Source: Acanthosepion esculentum
Taxonomy: Eukaryota; Mollusca; Cephalopoda; Sepiida; Sepiidae
Assembly: GCA_964036315.1 (NCBI GenBank)
Contig: OZ038495.1
Coordinates: 24,275,690-24,339,689, forward strand
DNA: 64,000 nucleotides
Direction of reading: 5' to 3'
Shown here: positions 33,672 to 44,016 of the stretch, one piece after another
How the letters are laid out: each line of letters opens with the position of its first letter
Position numbering within the stretch: the stretch's first letter is position 1
The notes under the pieces: model-generated
Database searches by the model: none
The model's input: the letters and a program-made list of their open reading frames with translations, nothing else
What the model was told of the DNA's origin: nothing
Position numbers and translations under genes: made by a program

Positions 33672-33853
33672 TATCATCATAATGTATGGAGCCGTAATAC
33701 CACCCAATGTGGCATAAGCAGAGAGATATGCAAGTGCACCGTTTCTAACACACGTTGGGTACAATTCACAGGTATGTAGGTAGATGATCCCATAGTTTCC
33801 AGTAATGCACAATCTGCTTAAGATGGCCAATGTTGTTGTAGTCCATTGTAAAC
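33672..33853 (-). CDS. SLC22-type transporter gene I, exon 8
   Basis: A 182-base exon with acceptor TTAATACAG|GTTTAC and donor ATA|GTACGT. It encodes SRLCITGNYGIIYLHTCELY followed by PTCVRNGALAYLSAYATLGG and APYIMMI. This holds the diagnostic SLC22 signature E-L-Y-P-T-x-x-R-N near membrane segment 11. The frame is intact and phases fit exons 7 and 9, in contrast with its damaged counterpart in gene II. Confidence 0.92.
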
Positions 33854-34499
33854 CTGTATTAAAAAAATCAAAATAAAATTTTAAAATATCTGGCTAGCAT
33901 TTGTAAATGTATTTTTCCTGAAGGCTATGTAGAAAAAATAGCGATAAAAGAAACCCTTCAAAGTTATAGCGAGAAAATTAAGATATGTAAAACGAATTAT
34001 TTGCTCCAACAAGAATTTTATAAATCAGCTAAGTAAGAGGTTTGAAGAAACATTCTTCGTTAAAGAAAAAGTAAACTATGGAGGATGTACAGGTAGTCTA
34101 CTGGCTATCAGCGATTAAAATGTAATTCCAGATAAATCTGCTGCATTCACTTTCTCAACAGTGTTCTTGTTCCTCATGAATCTTTTTTCTTTCCCTAACT
34201 ATGAGTTAAATAGAAGAGTAAACTGGGCTCTGTAGCCTTAGATGGCAACCGGTCTAAGAAAAGAAAAACTCTGAATTCCAAACCGCGAAGAAGGTAAGGG
34301 GAAAACACATCGATTTTTAAAAAATGCAAGGTAACTCATTATTAATTAAGGATGAAAATTTGGTGAGTGTTTTGATCGCCTACGCCTAAAAGAAACATGG
34401 CATTTTAAAAAAATGTAAGAATACGTTTGCTTAAATCAAAATGTCAAATAATAGTTTAACAGACTATTATTTTTAGGGAGAAGTGTATCTCTGCTCTGA

Positions 34500-34880
34500 C
34501 TTCAGGTTGACCTTAAGGATCGGATACAAGACAAAATAAGGAAGTCGACTTTGATTGGCTGAACGGGCGTAGGAGCACCACGTGTACGGCAGCCATGCTG
34601 TGGTGTTTCCTGGGCAAGATCGCCTGACGAAGTCAACCTTCTCCAGACTGTTTTTTGAATTCGGAGTTTTTCCATCCCCTCAACTGTTTGACACCTATGG
34701 CTAGAAGATTCAGTCCGTCCTGCCATTTACCCATAGCTGAGAGGGGGACAAGAAATGGCGTCGTGCCTCTCCCAAGCACGTAAGTGAATGTAATGAACAC
34801 AAGTGGAATTCTTCATTTCCTCAATGCAATCCGCAATCTTTTAACCCACCTTCCCTACACACCTACTTTATAATTCCTTC
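34500..34880 (-). mobile_element. SINE-like repeat (tRNA-type family)
   Basis: The minus strand has a possible box A region (GGTGGGTTAAAAGATTGCGG), GTGTTCATTACATTCACTTA, GCTTGGGAGAGGCACGACGC and CAGCTATGGGTAAATGGCAG, related to the 33.0 kb SINE. A long unique tail (34510-34690) with GGCGATCTTGCCCAGGAAAC follows. Confidence 0.45.
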
Positions 34881-35764
34881 TAAATCTTAATATTTTTTCT
34901 AAAAATCAACAATTTTAAATCTGACAAGATTTTTTTTATTCGTGTACTCAAATTCTTGTCAACTTCGCTTACCGAGCGTTTTGGCATATTTTCATTTGGA
35001 GTAACATAAATCTGTCGATATTTTCTCTATAAAGTTCCTAGCACTTAACCGAAATAGAGCATAATTCTTTGTTTTTTAGAATCAATTGAATTCAAAAGTT
35101 AGACTCAATTCCTCATATCACATGTAACTTAAATGCAAAGTAAATTACAAAGTAAATAAAACAGGTGTCAGATGAATTTTTTGAACGGATTTATTTTGGT
35201 TCTTTCGACACGATTTGACTAAAAACTTAATTAAATTTAAAAACTTAAAAATCTTTCTCCAGTCTTTAATGCTTCACCAGGATGTTACTTTTGTAGAATC
35301 TACTTAAAAAAATATTTCTCACGGAAATTTAATTGATTTCCAAGATTCTAATTAATAAAAATCGAAAAGTTCTCACATTAACTAGGTAGACAGATAGATA
35401 GATAGCAACAAATAAAATTAAATGTTCAACTTATCTGTTCTTACTCGTAGTTTCCCGGATATGCTATCCAATCGTCAAAGGGATTGATAGTAATTTGTCG
35501 CTATTAATGCTTCATCACTTCATACTAAGAATTTTAATTACAAAGACTCTTTGTCTTAAAAAGCGTGATCTTCCAGAAATGCACGGGTCGATCGTTTTTT
35601 ATTTCTTTTCGAAAAAACACAATCAGTGTATATATATTTTTGCATGCCTCAAACGATCATGTGTGAAGTTCAATTGAGGCGGGAAATCGCACTTAACATT
35701 CAGTGTTGATTTGTATGTTCACACGCTCCGATACTAAAAACTGTTTTCCCATAAATATTGCAAA

Positions 35765-35818
<54 letters not shown>

Positions 35819-36990
35819 AAATCCTGAAGAGCCAGGAAAATCTACCTAGGTTTCACCTAAACGGATCTTCAGTGTAAGCTACCGATTTGTTTTGACATAT
35901 CTACAAATTGAGCTCTCTGAGGTTTTTTAACACATCGCGGCACAGAAGTTACTGTTTCGGAAATAAAAATTAAGATTAAATTAAGATGGTACTAGAACCT
36001 GTCTTCCTTAAAAAATAATGAGTATCGTAACCAAACATCCCTATCTCAATATTTTTAGCATTTAAAAGAACAAATAACCCCCCACAGTAAAATGAAAATC
36101 ATTAAGAAAAAACGAGAACTTGTAGGTCCTTAAATGACCCATGCCCTTTGTGCCTACATGAAACATTATATATTACTAAGTTTCTTAAAATAAAGATTTA
36201 TTAAATAAAGGGAAAGAAATAACTGTCTTTTGTAGGCACTGTATTATGTTTACTTTAAAACATAATTAATAAAACTTTCATAATTATATTTCTATTATTT
36301 GATTAGAAATATTTAAATTTTAACAATGTCAATGTACCATTAAATATAATAAATATAGCATTTAAATCTTTGTAATTAGAAATATAAATATATAAAATAT
36401 GATTTAATCATATTTGAAGCCCCTTTAAGACAGCCCCAATGTATTTGGAAAAAAATAAAAAAAATAAAATAATAAATAAAAATGCCGAAAGTGCATATAA
36501 CTCAATGAATTTTACTGTATCTTATGTATGTTCCTAAAAAGTAGACAAGATGACACATCTCATACACGAAAGCCCGTTTCGGCAAGCAGAAATTACATAC
36601 GCACATCAAAAATTTAACCTACATTTTTCACTTTTCCATCTTAGATTAGACCTGTTTACTGATTCGTCAAAAAAGACAACACCCATTTAAAATTTTTAAA
36701 TCTCATTCCCACTCCAACTTAAACTCTTAAATGTGATACTACTTTGCTTTAAAAGTAAATCTTTTTTTTCTAAAGTTATTCAACGTCGCGTGAGAATGGA
36801 ACAAAAATTTTAATTTTAATTTTTAGCTCCGAAACATAGTTATTTCTATGTCGCAATGAAAACATATCTTCAAATAATAATATTTTAATATTATTCTCTA
36901 CTTTGTATCGGGCACTTTTTAAAAAAAATAGAAATAAATGCAAAAGAACTGTGGATTAATAATAATGACTGTTCTTTCTTTTTATTTTAA
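34880..36990. other. Intron 7 right part: AT-rich, no gene; (TA)n at 35770-35811
   Basis: No coding or RNA gene recognised. After the (TA)n tract, 35812-35950 contains TTGAGCTCTCTGAGGTTTTT. This resembles a stretch inside the retrozyme-like unit (TTGAGCTCTCTGGTTTGAGG at about 17992), so part of that family may be present. Confidence 0.4.
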
Positions 36991-37000
36991 TCTGTGGATG

Positions 37001-37065
<65 letters not shown>
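36991..37065 (+). repeat. Hammerhead 3' remnant plus (TA)n
   Basis: TCTGTGGATGACAA at 36991-37004 equals the post-cleavage arm of the hammerheads at 18.26 and 41.63 kb and runs directly into (TA)n, as those copies do. The ribozyme core is absent. The match is short and could be chance, but the (TA)n junction supports it. Confidence 0.45.
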
Positions 37066-37068
<3 letters not shown>

Positions 37069-37179
37069 AAAATGTATTTAACTTGATCTTTCAGCTATCT
37101 TCACGAATACCACCAAATACAAATTTCAGGCGGTCAGGGGTGGGTTAAGCAAAGTAGATTTCCACTATTCTACCATCAC

Positions 37180-38250
37180 TCCCTTCCGCATATATATAGT
37201 CTCCACCAGATTCACGGAGTTGGTATTTCCATTCCGCAGCTGCTCGGCATGCCACTTACTGAGCAGATTCCTAGTGGAGACAGTCAAACCATTGACAAAA
37301 AAGTCCGTATCTTATGTTAGAAACTCAGAAGACTTTGTGAAATCTGTAGCGAGATCTAATCGGGGATGGTAATCGTGGATGTGGTAAGCCCTCAGTATCT
37401 ATCTATATTTCTGAGATTAAGTATTATGTACGCTATTTACATTATCCGGACTATTGTCCTGTCCTCATCTTTGTTACCATATTTATCACAACGTTTCGGC
37501 CGTTGTACGCTCAGGCCTTCTTCAATCGGCCTTTGTTTGAATGTCGAACTGAACCCTTTATTTCGCTCACTGGGGTAGACTGTTCTAGTTCCACGTGCCA
37601 TGTCTAATGGATGTCAGTTATCAGTTATCTCCTGTTAATTCACCTCTCCAAGTTCTCCACCGCCTTAATCAGGAATTGAACTCACACTCTTTGATCCTGT
37701 CACTGGATCTAAGTAACGCCTTTGTGCCATGTGTCCATGAGGACATCTGTGTATGAATTTATGGGTATTATAAATCTAATGTCTTCAGCAACCGTCTTTT
37801 TACCAGTACTCATATTGTAATTTTTGCTGTTATCATTTTATTATTTTTACCAGACCTCATATTGCGATTTTTGTTGTTATTATCGCTTTTCTCTGTCACT
37901 CCTTATTACTGGTTCCCATATTGTATTCATTTCTATGCTTGGTTGGCTCAGGAGATTTTTGTGGACTAGCATATGTGCTGATTCCTTAAATTTACGAATT
38001 TTCCAATGAAGTTCTTTGTTTATGATTTAACCTGATCCCACAGAGGGCAGTGATCACCCTTTTCTCTCCATATGTGGTCAGCCACGCCTGATTTTTCTAC
38101 TTTCCTTTGTGTTACAGTTTTCTGGTGTTCTTGAAGCTTTACCTTGAGGGGGCGGCCTGTCTCCCCTTTATATTTCTTTCCGCAGCTGCAGGGGATAGCG
38201 TACACACAAATGGGACCCGACCAAGCATAGAAATACATAGTTAAATACAT
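37180..38250 (-). mobile_element. Penelope-like element, 3' part with GIY-YIG domain
   Basis: The minus-strand frame 38250-38020 encodes VYAIPCSCGKKYKGETGRPL, then KVKLQEHQK and SGVADHIWREKGDHCPLWDQ. This is the GIY-YIG endonuclease that ends Penelope-like reverse transcriptases, with its R and H landmarks. The usual Y-I-G core is changed to Y-K-G, so it is probably inactive. Downstream (37990-37180) is non-coding, with TTATCACAACGTTTCGGCCG and GGCCTTCTTCAATCGGCC, a composition typical of these elements' terminal region. The RT part is missing. Confidence 0.75.
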
Positions 38251-38316
38251 TTTAAAAGAAATAAATAGCCAAATACATTTTAAAAGAAAAAAAAAATAAA
38301 GCTTTATTTCTCTTAC

Positions 38317-38543
38317 CATCTGAAGCGTACATAAATGGAAAAATTGTCATAATTCCGCAAATTCCTCCCGTAATTATGAAGGCAATGTATAACTTCCTTC
38401 TCCCAACGCGGTCCAATAAAACCATACACGCGGTATACGCAGGTATTTCCACTAAAGCCCCAAAGAAGAAATTCAGGAAGATGTCTCCACTCAGATGTTC
38501 GGTGTTTACTACCAATCCATAATACACAAAACTCACGACAAAC
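38317..38543 (-). CDS. SLC22-type transporter gene I, exon 7
   Basis: 227 bases with acceptor TTTCTAG|GTTTGTC and donor GATG|GTAAGA. Encodes FVVSFVYYGLVVNTEHLSG, DIFLNFFFGALVEIPAYTAC, LDRVGRRKLYIAF and a further hydrophobic stretch ending in YASDG. It spans membrane segments 7-8 and the LDRxGRRK loop. Intact, and closely similar to gene II exon 7. Confidence 0.93.
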
Positions 38544-38599
38544 CTAGAAATATAATTAAAATTAAGAGTAGAAAATGATGGTCGGGAAATGTTTAATAC

Positions 38600-39360
38600 A
38601 TTGCATTAATGGGTCAAGAATTTTAATTTAGTAAAACACCGAATAAACCGTGTAAAGCATCAAGCTATGCTGAAATCAACAAGACTATCAGTCCATACTA
38701 AAATGAAGAAAATAACTACACAAGTTCTAGTGACTTGATATAGTTCACACATAAATGTTGAATAATAATATATCGACCGAAATATTATGTATTAAGATGT
38801 AGAGATAAATAAAGACAACTAACTGTCTTACTATAAATCTGCTTTGACAATTTTGAAATCAGTCATTTCCAAAGACTATGATGATAATAGATGACATGAA
38901 TCGAAGTCAATTTCAAAGGTTCTTTAAGCCGAAAGTTTACATATTGAATAGATTCTACTTTTTTTATTTACCTTTTTGCATTTATTCTGTTGCATAATTT
39001 TATCTTAGATCTGGTGTCGCTAATTTGTATGCTTTTCCATTATGCATTTTATTTAATTATTTAGTAACATATTGCAAGAATAACCAATGGCGTCGTCAAA
39101 TTACTATGCATGCATTTTCTTTTCATGTTGAATAACATACGATACTTAGTATGTTTATAGTGATTTTTCAAGCGTAGCTTAGAAAACGAAATCCTATTTT
39201 TTACGTGGACTTGAACATCAACCTTAGACCCCATGTTGAAAACCATTATCAGAGTCTTGCGTGATATATAAGGCGATATTTTTTGTCATAATTTTGCGCA
39301 GCAGAATTGATTCTGGCAAAAGGCCTCGTGTATGGAGTATTCATGAACACTGGAATCATT
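38600..39360. other. Intron 6 left part: nothing recognised
   Basis: AT-rich sequence without recognisable coding, RNA or mobile-element features. Confidence 0.5.
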
Positions 39361-39544
39361 ACCCTAGAATGGTGATTCCCAAACGCCGTGTTGCGGCACA
39401 CTAGTGCGCGATCGTCTTAAATGTGCCGGGAAATATTGTCACAGTATACATATATATATATTTGCGTGAAGCGTTAGTATTTCAATGAATGAATAAGTAT
39501 TAACCTTTTTTTAAAAATATTTTTTCTCTGTTCTTCGATCATGT

Positions 39545-40020
39545 TATTTTAAATACTTAATTTTCACGGTAATTGCTCCGATGAGCTGCTTTCGCTGGTT
39601 CCCAGGCCTCATGAATTTAAACGTCCTACGAGTTTGGCATCCCGTTCCCACCCTTTCACCGTTGAATTTGTTATATGTAGACGTCTCTTCTACTCCAATA
39701 GCTTCATGTCTCGCACATCTCGCCTGTGGAACTCCCTTCCTTATTCCTGTTTCCCTGACAAATATAATCTCCAACTATTTAAGTGTAACGTCAATCGACA
39801 TCTCCAGTTGCCTTGATCTATCCACTTCCCTTCTCCACATCCTTTCACCTTTCATTCCTATTTGCTCTCGCTCCAAATCTTCTGTAACCCCCTTGCCTTG
39901 ATCGATCCACTATCTTTCTCCGCATCCCCTCCTTTACCAATCCTATCTGCTCTTCCTCCAAACCTTCTGTAACCCCTTGCGTGCTAGTGGCTTCCAGCCT
40001 TGCTTGGGGTGATAAGCTTA
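39545..40020 (+). mobile_element. CR1-like LINE 3' end
   Basis: Frames at 39634-39816 read FMSRTSRLWNSLPYSCFPDK followed by YNLQLFKCNVNRHLQLP, the same C-terminus as at 8.7 kb. The non-coding end GCCTTGCTTGGGGTGATAAG at about 39995-40014 is shared with 20.18 and 52.58 kb. Tandem copies of a CCACTT..CTCC..CATCC segment occur after the stop (39820-39970). Confidence 0.65.
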
Positions 40021-40039
40021 AAAAACCCCCAAAAAAAAC

Positions 40040-40150
40040 AAAGATGTAGAAAACTACAGTTATTTTTATTGTGATTAGGGGTATTAGGTACTTGATAAAA
40101 AAGGCTAGTGAAAATCATAAGTAAAATTCTTAGACACATCATCGTCCCAG
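40040..40150 (+). repeat. Segment repeated at 40756-40872
   Basis: AACAAAGATGTAGAAAACTA, GGGTATTAGGTACTTGATAA and TTCTTAGACACATCATCGT recur at 40756-40872 with about 15 percent change by eye. In the second copy the frame reads KMWKLRTT, an R2-superfamily LINE C-terminal motif, so both are LINE 3' relics. Confidence 0.55.
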
Positions 40151-40369
40151 AGGCAGGCTGGTTGAGAATCACTGTTATAGAGTGAGAGAGAGGCACACCA
40201 ATAAAGTGACTCTGTGGTACAAGTATACAAAGCCCAGTATACTCATCATGATAACCAGTCTGAAGAAGGTATACAATGCCCATGCATCACAGCCAGATAT
40301 GTGCGACATGGTGGTAGATTTTGGGTGAGACCTATTATTATTTGAGATCCTTTCCGATACTTAGATATT

Positions 40370-40445
40370 TTGGCCGAGTGATAATGGTCATGTCTCAGCT
40401 CCTCCCCACAGCCCAGAGATCAAATACTGTCCTTAGCAAATGAGC
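40370..40445 (+). other. Possible tRNA-like sequence
   Basis: TTTTGGCCGAGTGATAATGG followed 40 bases on by CAGAGATCAAATACTG recalls box A and a degraded box B of a Ser/Leu-type tRNA. No acceptor stem can be drawn, so at best it is a SINE head. Confidence 0.25.
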
Positions 40446-40489
40446 TCCACTTCAGAAAGAATATTTTATTAAACATGTCAAACGAGGAC

Positions 40490-40872
40490 AATATATTCAT
40501 TGACATGTCTGTTCGAAATATAGTATTAAAGTTCCGGATATACAGTACAAACATCTCCCGAACGATATCACAAATGATGATGTGGTGACTATACTCTGGA
40601 ATTTCCCCATCCTCACAGACGGGAAAAGTGATTTAAATAGATTAAAAAAGAAAAAGGAAGCTGCTAATTGGTATGACTTACCCACTGGATTCCAATGTTT
40701 CTAAAAAAAGAATTTCAAAAACTGTTAAATTATAAAGATCTCCAAATCGAAGTAACAAAGATGTGGAAACTTAGAACTACAATTATACTTGTTGTGATAG
40801 GGGTATTGGGTACTTGATAAAAAACGGGTACTGAAAATCATGAGGAAACTTCTTAGACACATCATCGTTCCA
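40490..40872 (+). pseudogene. R2-superfamily LINE 3' relic
   Basis: A start resembling the endonuclease strand (IDMSVRNIVLKF) is followed after breaks by DLQIEVTKMWKLRTTIILVV and IGVLGT, the KDLxIExxKMW...VVxGALG block seen in the LINE copies at 45.1 and 57.4 kb. Many stops. Confidence 0.5.
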
Positions 40873-41337
40873 GAGGGATAAAAGATTACTTTGTGCGAAA
40901 GTATCTCCCTTTAAACCAAACGTCCCAAATGTGCATCGATAACTCTCCTATAGCTTCCTTTTTACACATAGACTCCAGAGGCGACTTGGTAATTAGGCAC
41001 TTAAGATTACTATTTGGCAAAATGATATCACATACAATAATAATAATAAAGGATTTTATCAATGTTTTTTGTCAGGCATTTAAGTCGTCATCAATTGAAG
41101 GATTGACGGGCCCAACTCCATAACCTTTGATGTATCAGCAAATATCCATTGAACGATAGGAATTTTGTACTGCACTTCTGTAACAATAAATTTAAATAAA
41201 CAAATTTATCTTTGCTTCCCACCTTTTCTTCCGTTTATAATGTCCTTTTGGATACATTACCTTAAATCAAAGGTAAGAGAACTAAACAGAAAGCTTACGT
41301 ATATATTTTTATATTATTATATATTTACGTATATATC

Positions 41338-41359
41338 TTTATATATATATTTATATATA

Positions 41360-41432
<73 letters not shown>

Positions 41433-41660
41433 AGTCACTCTCAGTCACTGTGTTTTGTGTTTATCCGAATCTAAAAATAAACACGCTAAAATTCACCTTC
41501 ATTCCGTACCGTAAGCTGATGTCTTAGTGGGGGAAGTTCGGACTAACGCAAATTAAGTCGGATTTCGATCCTAGCTAGAGGCAACCGGGCGTCTAGCCAC
41601 ACTGATGAGCTGTAAAACAGTCTGTCTGTGGATGACAAATATATATATATATATATATTG
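41338..41660 (+). mobile_element. Truncated retrozyme-like copy with broken hammerhead
   Basis: After a (TA)n block (41338-41430), about 200 bases match 18065-18273: TGAGTCACTCTCAGTCACTG, CACGCTAAAATTCACCTTCA, GATCCTAGCTAGAGGCAACC. The hammerhead (41591-41636) keeps CCACACTGATGAGCTGT and GTCTGTGGATGAC. It lacks about 8 bases covering the 3' strand of stem II and the GAAA core, so it cannot cleave. Another (TA)n follows at 41640. Confidence 0.8.
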
Positions 41661-42055
41661 AATATTTTATATTAAGAGTATATCACATGTTTTACATCAT
41701 CCAAAGGCTAACTAATTTTTCTCGATATTTAAACTAAAATTTTTCAAACGTTATTTAGCGATAGCGAGTTTCTCGCTATATAACGCGCACCATCTTATTC
41801 ATCAGTGGTCGCAAGATGAACTGTGTATTAAACAGGAGCTTTTAGGTGTTAGCTGCAACGTCTACCCAAAGGACTACCTAAACCCAATCACTGGGGTACG
41901 AAATGTAGGATGATTTTTAGTGGAGATGTTTGGGAAATATGTGCACCTTATATGGCAGGAAAGACAATAATTCTGATAACTGCTTAAACCAGAAAACATC
42001 CAGTAATGTTGAATGCCTGAAACATCATCAGTTTTATGAAAAAGATTATTCTCAC

Positions 42056-42271
42056 CAGTTAACCATCAAAATGAGGGTCCTTTTTAGAAGTGTTGGAATC
42101 GTGAATATTTTCCACAGCCTGACAATTCTATCTTCGACCACGGAAATCTCTATTTCTTCTGACTTGCAATTGAAATTGCACTTGTTAACTCCAGCAATTT
42201 TATTCAAAACGATTTCTGCTTCCTTGTCTTTTTTCATGGTTAGTAGCCAACGTGGTGACTCTGGTAAAACC
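42056..42271 (-). CDS. SLC22-type transporter gene I, exon 6
   Basis: 216 bases encoding WVLPESPRWLLTMKKDKEAE, then IVLNKIAGVNKCNF and a charged loop to LILMVNW. ESPRWLL and the A-x-x-x-L-x-K-I-A..N stretch are the SLC22 hallmarks of the cytoplasmic loop between membrane segments 6 and 7. The donor is AACTG|GTGAGA. The acceptor AG at 42273-42272 is part of a (TAA)n microsatellite (TTATTATTAG on the coding strand). Phase 2 in and phase 2 out fit the neighbours. Confidence 0.93.
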
Positions 42272-42318
42272 CTAATAATAATAATAATAATAATAATAAT
42301 AGTAATAGTAATAGTTAA
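42272..42318. repeat. (TAA)n microsatellite at the exon 6 acceptor
   Basis: CTAATAATAATAATAATAATAG-type repeat with later TAG variants. On the coding strand it supplies the AG and replaces the usual pyrimidine tract with (TTA)n. The next pyrimidine-rich stretch upstream is TTTCTTCTCTTAAC at about 42314-42328. Confidence 0.9.
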
Positions 42319-42679
42319 GAGAAGAAAGCGATATAAGAAAAAAAACATTGAAAATGATAAACAATATTTCAACAAGATTTCTGTCTTCAAGTTATATTTT
42401 TAAAAAATCATTTATAAAAATATATACATCTACAAAAAATTATAATTCTTCTAAATATAAGTTTTCTTATATCACGATCTTTTCTTAACTGTTGAACATT
42501 ATTGGAAGAGTTATGTCTATCATTTTAATATCTGCCTATATTTTTGTCTGTTATTTACAATATTTACATTGATCGAATTGTTGTTATCTTTATCGTCGTT
42601 AATATGGCAATAAAGCTGAGGACAACAGTCCAAACAATGTAAATAATGTAAACAGTCGATTATTTTGATTGGTGATGAT

Positions 42680-42680
42680 G

Positions 42681-42711
<31 letters not shown>
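42680..42711. repeat. (TAA)n microsatellite
   Basis: About ten TAA units followed by (CAA)n and flanked by AT-rich DNA. No LINE junction recognised here. The minus-strand poly-Leu frame is an artefact. Confidence 0.9.
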
Positions 42712-42714
<3 letters not shown>

Positions 42715-43174
42715 CAACAACGAAAACAACATTTAAAACATTCCAAGAAAACTCTTAGGGATTCTGAAAGTGAGTACAGTCGGCGTAACGATACCTTCTG
42801 TCACTTTGTCCCTAATGGAATTCATCACTTACTCATAGTGAACTTATATAACAACGATAATAAGATTAACAATAATTATCGAAATAACGGAATAATAAAA
42901 ATGAAACGATAATTCATCATAAAAAGGTAACTTCAAAAAGAAGACGAAGCAGGGATTCACTTGTAAGCCAATGCAATAGATTTGTTCAAACGGAATATAA
43001 AAGCTGGCATGACTGAATAAGAACAGTTAGACACTGGGAATCGTGCAAATAATTTGTGTTCAATTATCAAATCAAATTGAATAAACACGCACTGGACGCC
43101 CTGAAATTTGATACCGAACTATTCTAATTGACTGAGTAGTATAGTTCAATCATCATTGCCTGCTGAGCTTATTA

Positions 43175-43234
<60 letters not shown>
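43175..43234. repeat. (TAA)n microsatellite adjoining a LINE relic
   Basis: About twenty TAA units. The 3' side runs directly into a LINE C-terminal relic (43235-43510). Confidence 0.92.
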
Positions 43235-43235
<1 letters not shown>

Positions 43236-43510
43236 TAAATATTTCAGAGGGATAATTGACAAAAACAGAAAAAGGTTAAATGAGGCCTTTGTGGAGAAAA
43301 AGACGAAACTGCAAACCGCATTTTAAGTTAGCTGAAAGTAGCTATGATAGATTAAGAACAGTCATACATTGGGAATTGAGCAAACGATTTGGTTTCAACC
43401 ACGTAAACAAATGGAATATGCACGAACCAGCTATTATCCTGGGCGCTTCGGGTTATTACTGTTAACGAGTTATTCTAATGGACCATTATTACTGTGAAGT
43501 ATAGTTCGAT
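43235..43510 (+). pseudogene. R2-superfamily LINE endonuclease relic
   Basis: The frame 43280-43465 reads RPLWRKRRNCKPHFKLAESS, YDRLRTVIHWELSKRFGF and HVNKWNMHEPA. The HWxLxKxFGF..xxKWxxHxP string is the segment between the Cys/His finger and the PD endonuclease core in R2-superfamily LINEs. The upstream segment at about 42960-43110 has a related, more degraded sequence ending at the (TAA)n tract. Confidence 0.55.
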
Positions 43511-43955
43511 ACTCATTGGTAGATGAGATTATTAAATAACCAACAGGAAATAAAAAGAGTAACCTATTTCAGACTTTGAAATTCAACCTGATCACCGTGT
43601 CTAAGAAAGAAGACTGAATCTTGTTGGTGAGAAAGCAAAGACTTTCTGTCAGAGAGTAGGCATGATTGTTTCGATGTACAACACAGCGAAAGTCAAATTA
43701 ATTGAAAAATTGAATGTCTCAGCTTTTTTTTAAATTTGAAATCTATATAAATCTTTTTATTATTTCTTAATTGTACTCATCTAAAAAAAAGAAGATTTCT
43801 TCGGAATGCCAAGTTTTTCAAACAGGCGGATTGTCCAGAAGGAAATACAAAAAGCAAAGAAAAATACAATGGTAATAAAGTACGTTTTATATATCACCAA
43901 GTATAAAGCAATTATGTCTGTACTAGTATAACGATCAATTTCCAGTTTCGGATGA

Positions 43956-43973
43956 GTAATAATAATAATAATA

Positions 43974-44012
<39 letters not shown>
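43956..44012. repeat. (TAA)n at the 5' junction of a LINE copy
   Basis: About eighteen TAA units with one TAG. LINE-derived sequence begins immediately after (CAAGCATCTGG..., 44014). Confidence 0.92.

Positions 44013-44013
<1 letters not shown>

Positions 44014-44016
<3 letters not shown>

Noticed and set aside
39360..40180. hAT-type element with TGGTGATTCCCAAAC / CAGTGATTCTCAACC ends
   Set aside because: The two ends resemble each other as hAT inverted repeats, but no 8-bp target duplication could be found and the interior is mostly CR1-like LINE, so the call is too weak.
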